From an uncultured Bacteroides sp. (GTDB lineage Bacteria; Bacteroidota; Bacteroidia; Bacteroidales; Bacteroidaceae), in NCBI GenBank assembly GCA_949285075.1, contig CASDXF010000002.1, forward strand, positions 1-64,000: 64,000 nt of DNA. Reading direction: 5' to 3'. How positions within the stretch are numbered: the first letter of the stretch is position 1; each line of letters starts with the position of its first letter. A program made the translations under genes and the position numbers. Below are positions 34,743 through 44,117 of the stretch, piece by piece. The notes under the pieces were generated by a model. That model had not been told where the DNA came from and did no database searches. It saw only the letters and a program-made list of their open reading frames with translations.

Positions 34743-35207
34743 ATGCAAGAAATTGAACGTAAGTTTTTAGTATCCGGAGATTTTAAGTCAAAGGCCTTTG
34801 CGTGGAGCCATATCGTGCAGGGATACATTTGCAGTGCGCAGGGACGGACGGTGCGCGTACGCATTCGTGACGATAAAGGTTATCTGACGATAAAGGGCCC
34901 TTCTAACGAGGCCGGAACCAGTCGTTACGAGTGGGAGCGGGAACTGCCGTTGGAGGAGGCGGAACAGCTTATGAAGCTCTGCGAGACGGGGGTCATAGAC
35001 AAGACACGTTATCTGGTGCGTTGCGGAAAGCACGTGTTCGAGGTAGACGAGTTTTACGGTGATAACGAGGGACTGGTGGTGGCTGAGGTAGAGTTGAACT
35101 CGGAGGACGAGGAGTTCGAGAAGCCGGACTTCATCGCCGAGGAGGTGACTGGTGACCGTCGTTATTACAATTCCCAACTGATGAAAAGACCGTACAAGAC
35201 TTGGTGA
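34743..35207 (+). CDS. CYTH domain protein (triphosphate tunnel metalloenzyme)
   Basis: 154 residues from ATG 34743; the frame is open upstream but the terminator at 34663 lies there. It begins MQEIERKFL, the ExExK motif of CYTH/triphosphatase enzymes, followed by VRVRIRDDKGYLTIKGP and, later, VAEVELNSEDEEF, which carry the alternating charged residues of the tunnel. Members hydrolyse triphosphates such as inorganic triphosphate or thiamine triphosphate, or act in adenylate cyclisation; the short prokaryotic form here is most likely a triphosphatase. Cytosolic. Confidence 0.85.
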   Translation: MQEIERKFLVSGDFKSKAFAWSHIVQGYICSAQGRTVRVRIRDDKGYLTIKGPSNEAGTSRYEWERELPLEEAEQLMKLCETGVIDKTRYLVRCGKHVFEVDEFYGDNEGLVVAEVELNSEDEEFEKPDFIAEEVTGDRRYYNSQLMKRPYKTW

Positions 35208-35263
35208 GCGCATGAACAAAGTCTGCCGGGCGTTTGTTTTTTTAAGTAACTACACGGCAATAC

Positions 35264-36559
35264 ATGGAACAACTGTATCATTACTTACCGAGAGAACTGG
35301 TGACTTTCATATTGGTCACCGTCTTTTCCTTACTGATAGGACTCTCCCAACGTCGGCTCAGCCTGAAGCGTGAGGGAGAGACTACCCTTTTTGGTACTGA
35401 TCGTACGTTTACTTTTATAGGGATTCTGGGCTATCTGCTTTATATCTTAGACCCCGTCGAGATGCGCCTGTTCATGGGTGGGGGAGCGGTACTCGGCTTG
35501 CTGCTCGGCCTGAACTACTACGTCAAGCAGACGCGGTTCCATCTGTTCGGAGTGACGACGATTATCATCGCCCTGATTACGTATTGCCTCGCTCCCATCG
35601 TGGCTACCCAACCCTCATGGTTCTATGTGATGGTTATCGTGGTGGTGCTTTTGCTGACGGAGTTGAAACACACCTTCACGGAGTTCGCCCAACGGATGAA
35701 GAACGACGAGATGATTACGTTGGCGAAGTTTCTGGCCATCAGCGGAATCATTTTGCCCATGCTTCCGGACAAGACTTTGATACCCGGCATCAGCCTTACG
35801 CCCTATTCCGTGTGGCTGTCCACGGTAGTTGTGTCGGGCATATCCTATCTGTCCTATCTGCTGAAGCGGTACGTGTTCCGCGAGTCGGGCATACTGGTTT
35901 CCGGCATTATCGGAGGGCTTTACAGCAGTACGGCCACGATTTCTGTGTTGGCGCGCAAGAGCCGCAAAGCCTCCGGACAGGAGGTGACCGAGTATGTGGC
36001 GGCTATGCTTTTGGCCGTCAGCATGATGTTTCTGCGTTTCCTGATTCTCATCTTTATCTTTAGCGGGGAGGTATTCCGGGCCATCTATCCCTATTTGCTG
36101 CTGATGGCTGTCGTGTCCGCTTCGGTCGGATGGTTCATACATACCCGCCAGCGGCGGTCTGGTGAGCTGACGGCGAGCTTGGAGGAGGAAGACAGCAGCA
36201 ACCCGTTGGAGTTCAAGGTCGCCTTGATTTTCGCCGTGCTGTTTGTCGTCTTTACGGTGCTTACTCACTATACGCTGCTTTATGCGGGCACTGGCGGTCT
36301 GAACGTGCTCTCCTTCATCTCCGGCTTCAGCGACATTACCCCTTTCATCCTGAACTTGTTACAGAATACGGGAGGCTTGGCCGTATTGGTGGTTACGGCG
36401 TGCAGTATGCAGGCCATCATCAGCAATATACTGGTCAATATGTGCTATGCGCTGTTCTTTGCGGGCAGGGGAAGCCGGCTCCGTCCGTGGATTCTGGGCG
36501 GCTTCGGCACGGTAATCGCCGTCAATTCCGTATTGTTGCTGTTCTTCTACCTGACTTGA
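35264..36559 (+). CDS. MgtC/SapB-DUF4010 family membrane protein
   Basis: A 431-residue polytopic membrane protein. The N-terminal ~150 residues match the MgtC/SapB fold (VFSLLIGLSQRRLSLKREGE, FIGILGYLL) and the C-terminal ~220 residues DUF4010 (LVSGIIGGLYSSTATISVLA, near 210-230, then several helices). These fusions are found widely in Bacteroidetes and other phyla; their transport or signalling function is not established. A bidirectional-looking terminator follows. Confidence 0.82.
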   Translation: MEQLYHYLPRELVTFILVTVFSLLIGLSQRRLSLKREGETTLFGTDRTFTFIGILGYLLYILDPVEMRLFMGGGAVLGLLLGLNYYVKQTRFHLFGVTTIIIALITYCLAPIVATQPSWFYVMVIVVVLLLTELKHTFTEFAQRMKNDEMITLAKFLAISGIILPMLPDKTLIPGISLTPYSVWLSTVVVSGISYLSYLLKRYVFRESGILVSGIIGGLYSSTATISVLARKSRKASGQEVTEYVAAMLLAVSMMFLRFLILIFIFSGEVFRAIYPYLLLMAVVSASVGWFIHTRQRRSGELTASLEEEDSSNPLEFKVALIFAVLFVVFTVLTHYTLLYAGTGGLNVLSFISGFSDITPFILNLLQNTGGLAVLVVTACSMQAIISNILVNMCYALFFAGRGSRLRPWILGGFGTVIAVNSVLLLFFYLT

Positions 36560-36575
36560 CGGAGAGTTTGGAAAA

Positions 36576-36607
36576 TAAAAAAGGACGCGATGCCGCGTCC
36601 TTTTTTA
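36576..36607. terminator. Bidirectional terminator
   Basis: AAAAAAGGACGCG (36577-36589) pairs with CGCGTCCTTTTTT (36594-36606). A/T runs on both sides let it serve the MgtC-like gene on the plus strand and rplS on the minus strand. Confidence 0.85.
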
Positions 36608-36625
36608 TTTCGAGTCTGTTACTGA

Positions 36626-36976
36626 TTAGTTCACCCTTTTCTCTTTGATTCTCGCCTTCTTACCGGTGAGTTTGCGCAGATAATACAGTTTAGCGCGGCG
36701 AACCTTACCTATCTTGTTCACCTCGATGCTGTCGATAGCCGGTGACTCAAGAGGGAAAATTCTTTCTACGCCGATTGTACCGGACATCTTGCGTACCGTG
36801 AAACGTTTCTTCTCTCCGTGGCCGCAAATCTTGATTACCACGCCGCGGTACTTCTGGATACGCTCCTTGTTACCCTCGATAATACGATATGCTACCGTCA
36901 CAGTGTCTCCGGCCTTGAAGCTCGGATGCTGTTTTCCCGTAGCGAATGCTTCTTCTGCAATTTTAAGTAAATCCAT
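36626..36976 (-). CDS. rplS: 50S ribosomal protein L19
   Basis: A 116-residue protein with the full L19 pattern: [40 protein letters not shown] and [20 protein letters not shown]19 sits at the 30S-50S interface. The gene stands alone here, facing the MgtC-like gene and divergent from the GH3 gene. Confidence 0.97.
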   Translation of the reverse strand: MDLLKIAEEAFATGKQHPSFKAGDTVTVAYRIIEGNKERIQKYRGVVIKICGHGEKKRFTVRKMSGTIGVERIFPLESPAIDSIEVNKIGKVRRAKLYYLRKLTGKKARIKEKRVN

Positions 36977-37101
36977 TGTTGTTCTTATTAAATTGTTTTA
37001 TCGTTACAACGCAACATACCAAGCATCTCTTCTCTTGACAGCGATTGCGCGAAAGCGGGTGCAAAGTAACTAATAATTCGGCGGATAGCCAAATGTTTTC
37101 G

Positions 37102-37109
37102 TATATTTG
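37102..37109 (+). promoter_or_regulatory. Promoter -7 box of the GH3/beta-lactamase fusion gene
   Basis: TATATTTG matches TAnnTTTG and lies 39 bases before ATG 37149. Confidence 0.6.
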
Positions 37110-37148
37110 TCGCTGCTGAAAGATTTTTAATATTAAAGAAAATAAGAA

Positions 37149-40100
37149 ATGAAGGCATTAGGAGTAGTGTTAGCCATGCTGTGCGTGCTCCCCGCTAAGG
37201 CGTGGGCGGGTGCGGATGGCGCGGCGGGAGAGCCCGTCTTGTTAGGAAGCGCTCATGACGAGCGTTGTGCGCAATGGGTCGATTCGGTAATGAACGAGCT
37301 GACCCTGAAGGAGAAAATCGGTCAACTGTTTGTGTACACCATCGCCCCTCAGCGGACGAAATCGAATTTGGCCTTGCTGAAAACGGCGGTGAACTCCTGC
37401 AAGGTGGGCGGACTCTTGTTCTCCGGCGGCGAGTTGGAGAATCAGGTGGAACTGACCAATCAGGCGCAGCGCATGGCGGATGTCCCCCTGATGATAACGT
37501 TCGATGGCGAGTGGGGGCTGTCGATGAGGCTGAAAGGAACTCCCGTGTTCCCCAAGAACATGATACTGGGGTGCGTTCAGGACAACCGGCTGATACATGA
37601 GTATGGCGTGGAGATGGCCCGCCAATGCCGTCAGCTCGGGGTGCAGGTCAACTTCGCTCCCGTGGCCGACGTGAACATCAACCCCGCCAATCCGGTCATT
37701 AACGTCCGTTCGTTCGGCGAAGACCCCCGTCGGGTGGCCGATAAGGTGATAGCTTACGCCTCCGGACTGGAAGAGGGCGGCGTGCTCTCCGTCTGCAAGC
37801 ACTTCCCCGGACACGGAGATACGGACGTCGACTCGCACAAGGCGCTGCCCGTGCTGCCTTTCTCCCGGGAACGGTTGGACAGCGTGGAGCTGTATCCTTT
37901 CGCAAGGGCTATTCAGGCCGGGACGGGAGGCATGATGGTGGGCCATCTGCAAGTGCCCGCCCTTGAGCCGACGGACGGAGTCCCCTCCTCCCTTTCGCGT
38001 TCCATAATACAAGGCGTGCTGCGCGACGAACTGGGCTTTCAGGGCTTGGTCTTTACCGACGCGTTGGCCATGAAGGGCGTATCCGGCGGCAACCGCTCGC
38101 TCTGCGTGCGGGCGTTGCAGGCGGGCAACGACGTACTGCTCTCGCCCCCCAACATCAAGGAGGAGTTCGCTTCGGTGGTGCGGGCCGTGTCGGAGGGGAC
38201 GATTAGCGAGGAGGACATCAATCGGAAGTGCCGCAAGGTGCTGACCTATAAATACGTATTGGGACTGAGCGCGAGGCCGCACGTTCAGCTTTCCGGACTG
38301 CGGGAGCGGCTCAACACTCCCCAAGCCGCCGACCTGATAAGGCGGTTGAAGCGGGCCGCCGTCACGGTGGTGACCGACAAGAGTCGGCTTCTGCCTTTCT
38401 ACGCGGACACCTCCCGCAAGGTCGCGCTACTGGAGGTAGGAGAGAAGCGCGCGGACGCTTTGGCCGAGCGGCTGTCCGGATACTCGTCCCTGACCCGTTT
38501 CCATCTGCGGCCCCACTTAGGCGAGAGTCAGGCGCGGCGGCTGCGTGACTCGCTGGCCGCTTACGGGCGGGTTGTCGTGGCCATTACCGCCGAACGCCTC
38601 GCTCCCTACCAGTCGTTCCTCGGCCAACCCCTGCCGGACGGTTCCGCCGCCGTATGTCTGTGCTTCGCTCCCATGAAGACGCTGTCGCAGGCTCGCCGCG
38701 CGGTCGAGTCCTCGGAGGCCGTCGTGGTGGCCCACTATGCGGACGACGACTTGCAGCGTCACGTCGCCGATGTCTTGTTCGGCGGGGCGACGGCCGACGG
38801 AAGGCTCTCCGCCTCCGTGGGCGACCTGTTCCCCGCGGGCGAGGGAGTGACCGTCGCTCCGCGGGCCCCGCTGCGCTTTGTTCCCGAGGAGTTCATTCCC
38901 GCCCCTCCCCCGCTGCGGCAAGTCGACTCCATCGCGATAGAGGGCATCCGTCTGGGCGCTTATCCCGGCTGTCAGGTGGTGGCCCTGAAAGACGGCCGCG
39001 TCCTGCTCGACAAGACGTTTGGCACAAGGGCGGGCGAGGGCAGCGGGCCGGTGCGGGCCACCGACATATACGACTTGGCCTCCCTCTCCAAGATGACCGG
39101 GACCTTGCTGGCCTTGATGAAGCTGTATGACGGGGGACGCTTCAACCTTTCGGACAAGCTCTCCATCTACCTTCCCTTTCTCGGGCGCACCGACAAAGAG
39201 AACATCACCATACGCGAGGTGCTTCTTCACCAGTCCGGCCTGCCCGCGGGCATCGCCCTCTATCCCGAGGCCATCGACAAGGAGAGTTACAAGGGAGGCT
39301 TGTTCAGCGGACGGAAGGATGCCCGCCATCCCCTGCGCTTGGGAACCTCCACATGGGCCAATCCCCGTTTCTCGTTCAAGAAAGAGTACGTGTCGGCCAC
39401 TCCCGGCGGAGGGTACGACTGGCAGATATGCGACAGCCTGTGGCTGAATCCCACCTTCCGGAAGGAGTTGGAGCGGAAAATCGTGGAGGCCTCCATGCGG
39501 TCTAAGGTTTACCGTTACAGCGATGTCGGCTTCCTTCTTTTACGTCTTCTGGTGGAGCGGTTGGCCGACGAGCCGATGGACGCTTTCCTTCAGCGCGAGT
39601 TCTATATCCCGATGGGGCTCGACCGTACCGGATACCTGCCGTTGCGCCGCTTCTCGAAGGAGATGGTCGTGCCCTCCTCCGTCGACCGCTTTCTGCGCAA
39701 GACGACGCTTCAGGGGTTCGTCCACGACGAGACCGCCGCTTTTCAGGGCGGGGTGTCCGGCAACGCCGGGCTGTTTTCCACCGCCCGCGAGGTGGCCCAA
39801 ATCTGCCAGATGCTGCTCAACGGCGGCGAGCTGTACGGAAGGCGCTACCTGAGCCGGGAGACTTGTCGGCTGTTTACGACGGAGGTGTCCGCCGTCAGTC
39901 GCCGGGGATTGGGATTCGACAAGCCCGACCTTCGCAATCCGGACAAGAGCCCCTGCTGCGCCGAGGCCCCGGCGGAGGTGTACGGGCATACCGGCTTCAC
40001 CGGCACCTGCGCTTGGATAGACCCCCGCAACGGGTTGGTGTATGTCTTTCTAAGTAACCGCGTCTATCCGGACGCGACCAATACGAAACTGATGCGGCTG

Positions 40101-40154
40101 AAGATTCGCGAACGGATACAGGGTGTTCTCTACAAGGCGATAGAGGACTTGTGA
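37149..40154 (+). CDS. GH3 beta-N-acetylhexosaminidase (NagZ-like) fused to a serine beta-lactamase-type domain
   Basis: A 1001-residue secreted protein (signal MKALGVVLAMLCVLPAKAWA). The N-terminal half is GH3 NagZ-like: KHFPGHGDTDVDSHKALP near 217 and the nucleophile region VFTDALAMKG near 302. The C-terminal half, from about 600, is a class C/esterase-type serine hydrolase with SLSKMTG (SxxK, about 645), YSDVG near 788 and HTGFTGT near 946. Such fusions in Bacteroidetes are thought to process peptidoglycan fragments in the periplasm, the glycosidase removing GlcNAc and the second domain acting as a peptidase or amidase-like hydrolase. Beta-lactam hydrolysis should not be assumed. Own promoter; no cognate neighbours. 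Confidence 0.88.
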   Translation: MKALGVVLAMLCVLPAKAWAGADGAAGEPVLLGSAHDERCAQWVDSVMNELTLKEKIGQLFVYTIAPQRTKSNLALLKTAVNSCKVGGLLFSGGELENQVELTNQAQRMADVPLMITFDGEWGLSMRLKGTPVFPKNMILGCVQDNRLIHEYGVEMARQCRQLGVQVNFAPVADVNINPANPVINVRSFGEDPRRVADKVIAYASGLEEGGVLSVCKHFPGHGDTDVDSHKALPVLPFSRERLDSVELYPFARAIQAGTGGMMVGHLQVPALEPTDGVPSSLSRSIIQGVLRDELGFQGLVFTDALAMKGVSGGNRSLCVRALQAGNDVLLSPPNIKEEFASVVRAVSEGTISEEDINRKCRKVLTYKYVLGLSARPHVQLSGLRERLNTPQAADLIRRLKRAAVTVVTDKSRLLPFYADTSRKVALLEVGEKRADALAERLSGYSSLTRFHLRPHLGESQARRLRDSLAAYGRVVVAITAERLAPYQSFLGQPLPDGSAAVCLCFAPMKTLSQARRAVESSEAVVVAHYADDDLQRHVADVLFGGATADGRLSASVGDLFPAGEGVTVAPRAPLRFVPEEFIPAPPPLRQVDSIAIEGIRLGAYPGCQVVALKDGRVLLDKTFGTRAGEGSGPVRATDIYDLASLSKMTGTLLALMKLYDGGRFNLSDKLSIYLPFLGRTDKENITIREVLLHQSGLPAGIALYPEAIDKESYKGGLFSGRKDARHPLRLGTSTWANPRFSFKKEYVSATPGGGYDWQICDSLWLNPTFRKELERKIVEASMRSKVYRYSDVGFLLLRLLVERLADEPMDAFLQREFYIPMGLDRTGYLPLRRFSKEMVVPSSVDRFLRKTTLQGFVHDETAAFQGGVSGNAGLFSTAREVAQICQMLLNGGELYGRRYLSRETCRLFTTEVSAVSRRGLGFDKPDLRNPDKSPCCAEAPAEVYGHTGFTGTCAWIDPRNGLVYVFLSNRVYPDATNTKLMRLKIRERIQGVLYKAIEDL

Positions 40155-41230
40155 TTCGTTAAAAATGTTCTGTTTTTAAGATTTCCCCTAAGAAAAACTT
40201 CGCTAAGGTCTCCGCTTTTAGCGGCCGGACTGCATAAAAAGTGCATAAAACCGTGTGTTTTATGCAAAAAACTGCATATTATACGCTTTTAGCGGCCTTC
40301 GGAGGCGGTCGGACAGGGCGAACGGACGTGAGCCGCCGCCCCATCCCTCGCGAGCCGCTGCCCTATTTCTCGTGAGCCGTAGCCCTGACTCTTAAATGAA
40401 GAATGAGGAGTGGAGAGTGAAGAACGCCCGTTTCGGCGAGTCGAGCGGGTATTTTACATTTTTTTGCTTCCCGTTGCTCTCGATTTTGGAACGGGATTGA
40501 AATGTCGATATTTCACCAAAATATCATTTTTAAAGTCAATGTGACGTGGCTTTTGCGTTGATACGATGAAGATGATTTCGTTAGTTCTGTTTCGCTGACA
40601 TCCTGAATTTCGCTAACGGCAAATCCCGGCGTTTTTTTCGTCCAAGTCCTACTCCGGTCGGAACCGTTGCGTTCTGGAGTGCATAAAATGTTCCGTTTTT
40701 CAGAATGTGCTGTTTTTAATAATTGGCGGATGAGGGTGACTCTTGCAGTCGGTTCTTGCCTCCTTCATTCATCCTGCTCGTCTTGCTCCTCCCGTGGACG
40801 GCGCGAACTACGCTTCAGTCGCCATTTTTGCCGTTTCGGTTAGATTTCCCTTTCCCGTTTGGCGGGTATGGCCCATCTTCGCCATAGGTTTTAGCCCCTG
40901 ACTAAAATGCTTGTTTCCTTGTTGTCTGGAGTGGAGTCGCGGGCGGAACCGTAGGCATTCCCCTTGCCGCGTGAACGCCGCCCCGCTCCCTCCCTTTCCG
41001 CAGGGGACGACCGCCCGGTCGGAACGTGTCCGGGCAGTGGGAAGGAGACGCGTGAACGCCTCGTAACATTCTCAGTGTTAATATCTTCGCACGAATTGGT
41101 CGATATGGAATATGCGGGATGATCTTTGTTAAATCCCGCCGAATCGGCTTGCCTTATTCCTTGTGAAATTGCGGTATATTTAATATATTTACGGCGGTCC
41201 TATTTCTAACTCTTAAAGTAGTGCAATGTT
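40155..41230. other. Long intergenic region without a recognisable gene
   Basis: About 1.08 kb with no credible coding frame. It holds the GCATAAAAC...GTTTTATGC hairpin near 40238-40264, two copies of CTTTTAGCGGCC (about 40216 and 40288), repeated ATGTTC(T/C)GTTTTT segments near 40164 and 40687, and the reverse-oriented 22-bp units at 40321-40386. The right half (40500-41230) is G/C-rich with short homopolymers and shows nothing I can name. Confidence 0.6.
40321..40386 (-). repeat. 22-bp repeat array, copy E (reverse orientation)
   Basis: Three 22-bp units, at 40321, 40343 and 40365, in opposite orientation to the copies at 3706, 9345, 22341 and 30066. On the minus strand each reads GGGC..CGGCTC(A/G)CG, the best being the middle one. 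No conserved tail is found. Confidence 0.75.
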
Positions 41231-42670
41231 ATGAAACCAATCTCATTAATCAGCGTATTGGCACTGCTATTGGCGGTGCCATCGCACGGGCAAGACTTGA
41301 ATCGGGACAGCGTGCCGACTGCCAATGTATATAAGGATGCGGAAGAGTTTCCTATTTATCCGGGTGGAACGGACGGACTTAAACGTTTTGTGGAGAAGAA
41401 CTTTATCTTTCCTGCGGAAGCGTGGGGAGACACTACCTATACAAATGTGGGGAAATTGCGGTTTATAGTACGCAGAGATGGAGTAGCGTGCGGCTTGGAC
41501 AAGGAGGGAATGCATCCCGCCGTGTATAAGGAGTGGCAGCGGCTGTTCAGCATTATGCCCTTATGGGAGCCGGGGCGGATAAAGGGATTTCCGGTGGATG
41601 TGGAATGCCATATCTCCATTTCTCCCGGCACGGTGTCTCCTAAACTTCCGTTTCATATAGACAGGAAGATGAATAATCTGAAAAAGCGGATAGACGTGAA
41701 TAAGAAATACAATAAGGGCATGGATAAGGAAGAGGCGGAGAACTTGGTAAAGGAGATGGATGAAATCGTTTTTTATAATCCTGAGGTGATAGAAATCTTC
41801 GTGCCTTTGGCAAGGTTATCCGTTTCTCTAAACGAACGCGATAAAGCGGTAGAGGTAGTTCAGAACGGCTTGGAAGGCTTGAATAAGTGGCTGAAAGACA
41901 AAGAAAGGAGTCCTTCTCTGGTACTTTATTTCAACGCAAAAGATTACATGAGCGCGGTGTTGGCCTACGCGTTGGTTTGTGACGCCGCGGAGGGGGAAGG
42001 AAAGAAAGCGTATGAGTATGCGCAGTATGTAATAGACGGACGGATTCTTCTAAAGGATATAGAGACCAAGAAGAGTGGTAATGATGCCAATGAGACGTAT
42101 CGCCGATTAATGATTGAGAAGCGTAATATCGCCGTTCTCGGTTCGGGTACGAGAGGGAATACGCTTAACGGTCCTGAGCGTGAGAGCATATATCGTTATG
42201 GATGGATTAGCGGTAAGACGATGGACGATATAGACGCGGCGATGAAAGAGGGAAAGATAGACAATCCCCGCCTGCGTCAGATAAATACCCAACTGAAAGA
42301 GATGGATGAGGAGCGGAGGAAGAATCCGCCGATGGGTAAGGACAGCCTTTACCTGTACGGCCTGCGCGCGATGGTGATAGACTTGGCAGAGGGGCAGGAT
42401 GCCGTGGACCGTTATGTCGACGACATGTGTCAGCGTGAGGAAGTAGGCAAAGAGCTGAAGTCTTATCTTTCCAAACTCTCGGAGAAGAGGCGGAAGTACG
42501 CCTCGGTCTTGGAGGATAGGGAAGCGGTAGTCCATAGCCTCGCCTCCTACGCTCCCATCAACGAGGAAGGGGAGGACAAGTCCGAGTGTAAGCGTCGGGC
42601 CGATGAGTTCTATAAGTGCCGAGACGCGATGAAAGCGGTCTATCCGTTGGAATGGCTGTGGAAGCGGTAG
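41231..42670 (+). CDS. Secreted protein with TonB-C-like domain
   Basis: A 479-residue protein with signal peptide MKPISLISVLALLLAVPSHG. Residues about 40-130 (FPIYPGGTDGLKRFVEKNFI, GKLRFIVRRDGVACG, WEPGRIKGFPVDVECHI) resemble the C-terminal domain of TonB-type energy transducers, here at the N-terminus of a periplasmic protein with no membrane anchor. The remaining ~340 residues are charged and helical with no recognised family. Such domains in Bacteroidales are often found outside classical TonB and probably bind partner proteins. Function unknown. It converges with a LuxR gene. Confidence 0.65.
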   Translation: MKPISLISVLALLLAVPSHGQDLNRDSVPTANVYKDAEEFPIYPGGTDGLKRFVEKNFIFPAEAWGDTTYTNVGKLRFIVRRDGVACGLDKEGMHPAVYKEWQRLFSIMPLWEPGRIKGFPVDVECHISISPGTVSPKLPFHIDRKMNNLKKRIDVNKKYNKGMDKEEAENLVKEMDEIVFYNPEVIEIFVPLARLSVSLNERDKAVEVVQNGLEGLNKWLKDKERSPSLVLYFNAKDYMSAVLAYALVCDAAEGEGKKAYEYAQYVIDGRILLKDIETKKSGNDANETYRRLMIEKRNIAVLGSGTRGNTLNGPERESIYRYGWISGKTMDDIDAAMKEGKIDNPRLRQINTQLKEMDEERRKNPPMGKDSLYLYGLRAMVIDLAEGQDAVDRYVDDMCQREEVGKELKSYLSKLSEKRRKYASVLEDREAVVHSLASYAPINEEGEDKSECKRRADEFYKCRDAMKAVYPLEWLWKR

Positions 42671-42682
42671 CCTTTTCAGACT

Positions 42683-43438
42683 CTATATTATACCTAAGTC
42701 TTTCGCCGTTCGGCAGGCCTCGATGGAGTTCTTCGCTTGGAGCTTTCTTAAGATTTCCTGCCTGTGCCTGCTGACGGTGTTTATGCTTATGGATAGCGTA
42801 TCGGCTATGTGTTTACTTGTCATGCCCTTGTCAATCAGCCTTAGCACTTGTTTTTCTCGTGCGGAAAGCAGTTGGGAGGCGCTCTGCCGTTCTATCTCAA
42901 TCGTTTGTCCCGTTGTGGAGTCGATAGCTACGCTTTTGTGAGGAAGGTCGAAGGTTAAGGGGGTATATAGGCATAATGCCAACCATATGCTGTTGCCTGA
43001 CGGGGCATAGATGTAGAACAAGCGGTGTAATGTAGGGAAATAGTGTCCGGAAGAGTCTTTCATGCGTAACTCATTGGCGAGGTAATAGTTTGCGCGTTTG
43101 TTTTGTGGCTGATGCTTTACGAAGTGGAAAAAGCGCAACTCGTTCAGGTATTTGCCATACAAATCATCCGGATGAATCAGTCCGAGAATCTTTTCTTCCC
43201 AAATGGAGTAAATTTTACCGTCCAAGTCATGCGCGTTCACGCCCAGTAATTTTGAGAATCCGCCGTAGTAGATATAGCTGACATTGGAGCGCATATCGCT
43301 TAACACGGAGATAGCGTTTTCGATGCGTGCGTAGTGGCATGCGAGTTCCTTATACTTTTCCAGCTCTTTCGTATGAGGTGGGTTGTTGTCGCGATTCAGT
43401 TGTAAGAGTTCTCCGTTCAGCTTGTCTACTATATCCAT
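42683..43438 (-). CDS. LuxR-type transcriptional regulator with PAS-like N-terminus
   Basis: 251 residues. A PAS-like sensor region (YIYYGGFSKLLGVNAHDLDG, ILGLIHPDDLYGKYLNELRF) is followed by a classic LuxR/GerE HTH at about 192-251: LSAREKQVLRLIDKGMTSKH, then IADTLSISINTVSRHRQEIL. Common in Bacteroidetes, where such proteins often control nearby or carbohydrate genes. Its promoter is the left half of the palindrome at 43489, which is also the promoter of the divergent acetyltransferase gene. Confidence 0.85.
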   Translation of the reverse strand: MDIVDKLNGELLQLNRDNNPPHTKELEKYKELACHYARIENAISVLSDMRSNVSYIYYGGFSKLLGVNAHDLDGKIYSIWEEKILGLIHPDDLYGKYLNELRFFHFVKHQPQNKRANYYLANELRMKDSSGHYFPTLHRLFYIYAPSGNSIWLALCLYTPLTFDLPHKSVAIDSTTGQTIEIERQSASQLLSAREKQVLRLIDKGMTSKHIADTLSISINTVSRHRQEILRKLQAKNSIEACRTAKDLGII

Positions 43439-43488
43439 TGTAAGTAAAATGGTTATTTATAATCATTGCGTGTCTCGTTTCGGCGCTT

Positions 43489-43504
43489 TACCTTTGCAAA
43501 GGTA
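43489..43504. promoter_or_regulatory. Overlapping head-on divergent promoters in one palindrome
   Basis: TACCTTTGCAAAGGTA is a perfect 16-bp palindrome made of two TAnnTTTG boxes, one for each strand. The rightward box (43489-43496) serves the acetyltransferase (ATG 43524) and the leftward box (43504-43497) the LuxR gene (start 43438). Confidence 0.7.
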
Positions 43505-43523
43505 ATTAAACGTATGGTTTCTT

Positions 43524-44084
43524 ATGGACAGTGAAAAGGAAAAGTGCCGTAGGGGAGAGCTATATGATGCCAACAACGACAGTGAACTGTTGGCCGAGAG
43601 GCAGGCTTGCAAAGTGGCTTGTCATGAGTACAATGCGCTTTCTCCTCTTCTGACGGATGAGCGTGAAAGGCTTATGCGCAGGCTTTTGGGAAGGACGGGA
43701 AAACGCTTTACGATAGAACAGCCGTTCTTTTGTGACTATGGTTACAATGTAGAGATAGGGGAAAACTTTTACGCTAACGTGAATTGCGTGATTCTAGATG
43801 AGGCTAAAGTCACATTTGGAGATAATGTGTTTGTCGCTCCCAATTGTGGATTTTATACCGCAGGACATCCGTTCGACGTGGAGCAAAGAAATAGCGGACT
43901 TGAGTACGCCCGTCCGATTGTGATAGGAAACAACGTATGGATTGGTGCGCAGGTCTGCGTGTTGCCCGGAGTGTCGATAGGTGACAATTGCGTTATCGGT
44001 GCGGGAAGCGTAGTGGTGAGAAGCATTCCGCCCAACTCGCTCGCTGTGGGAAATCCGTGCCGGGTTATTAGGGAATTAAAGTAA
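43524..44084 (+). CDS. Maltose O-acetyltransferase-like (Maa/NodL/LacA family)
   Basis: 186 residues with the N-terminal maltose-transacetylase helices (GELYDANNDSELLAERQACK) and a left-handed beta-helix of hexapeptide repeats (VEIGENFYANVNCVILDEAK, VTFGDNVFVAPNC, IVIGNNVWIGAQVCVLPGVS, IGDNCVIGAGSVV). The catalytic His is in GFYTAGHPFD. It transfers acetyl from acetyl-CoA to a sugar in the cytosol; the acceptor cannot be told. Divergent from a LuxR regulator and 33 bases before the DUF1349 gene. Confidence 0.88.
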   Translation: MDSEKEKCRRGELYDANNDSELLAERQACKVACHEYNALSPLLTDERERLMRRLLGRTGKRFTIEQPFFCDYGYNVEIGENFYANVNCVILDEAKVTFGDNVFVAPNCGFYTAGHPFDVEQRNSGLEYARPIVIGNNVWIGAQVCVLPGVSIGDNCVIGAGSVVVRSIPPNSLAVGNPCRVIRELK

Positions 44085-44117
44085 TATTAGTTTATTGTTT
44101 TATAATAGTTAGGAAAG

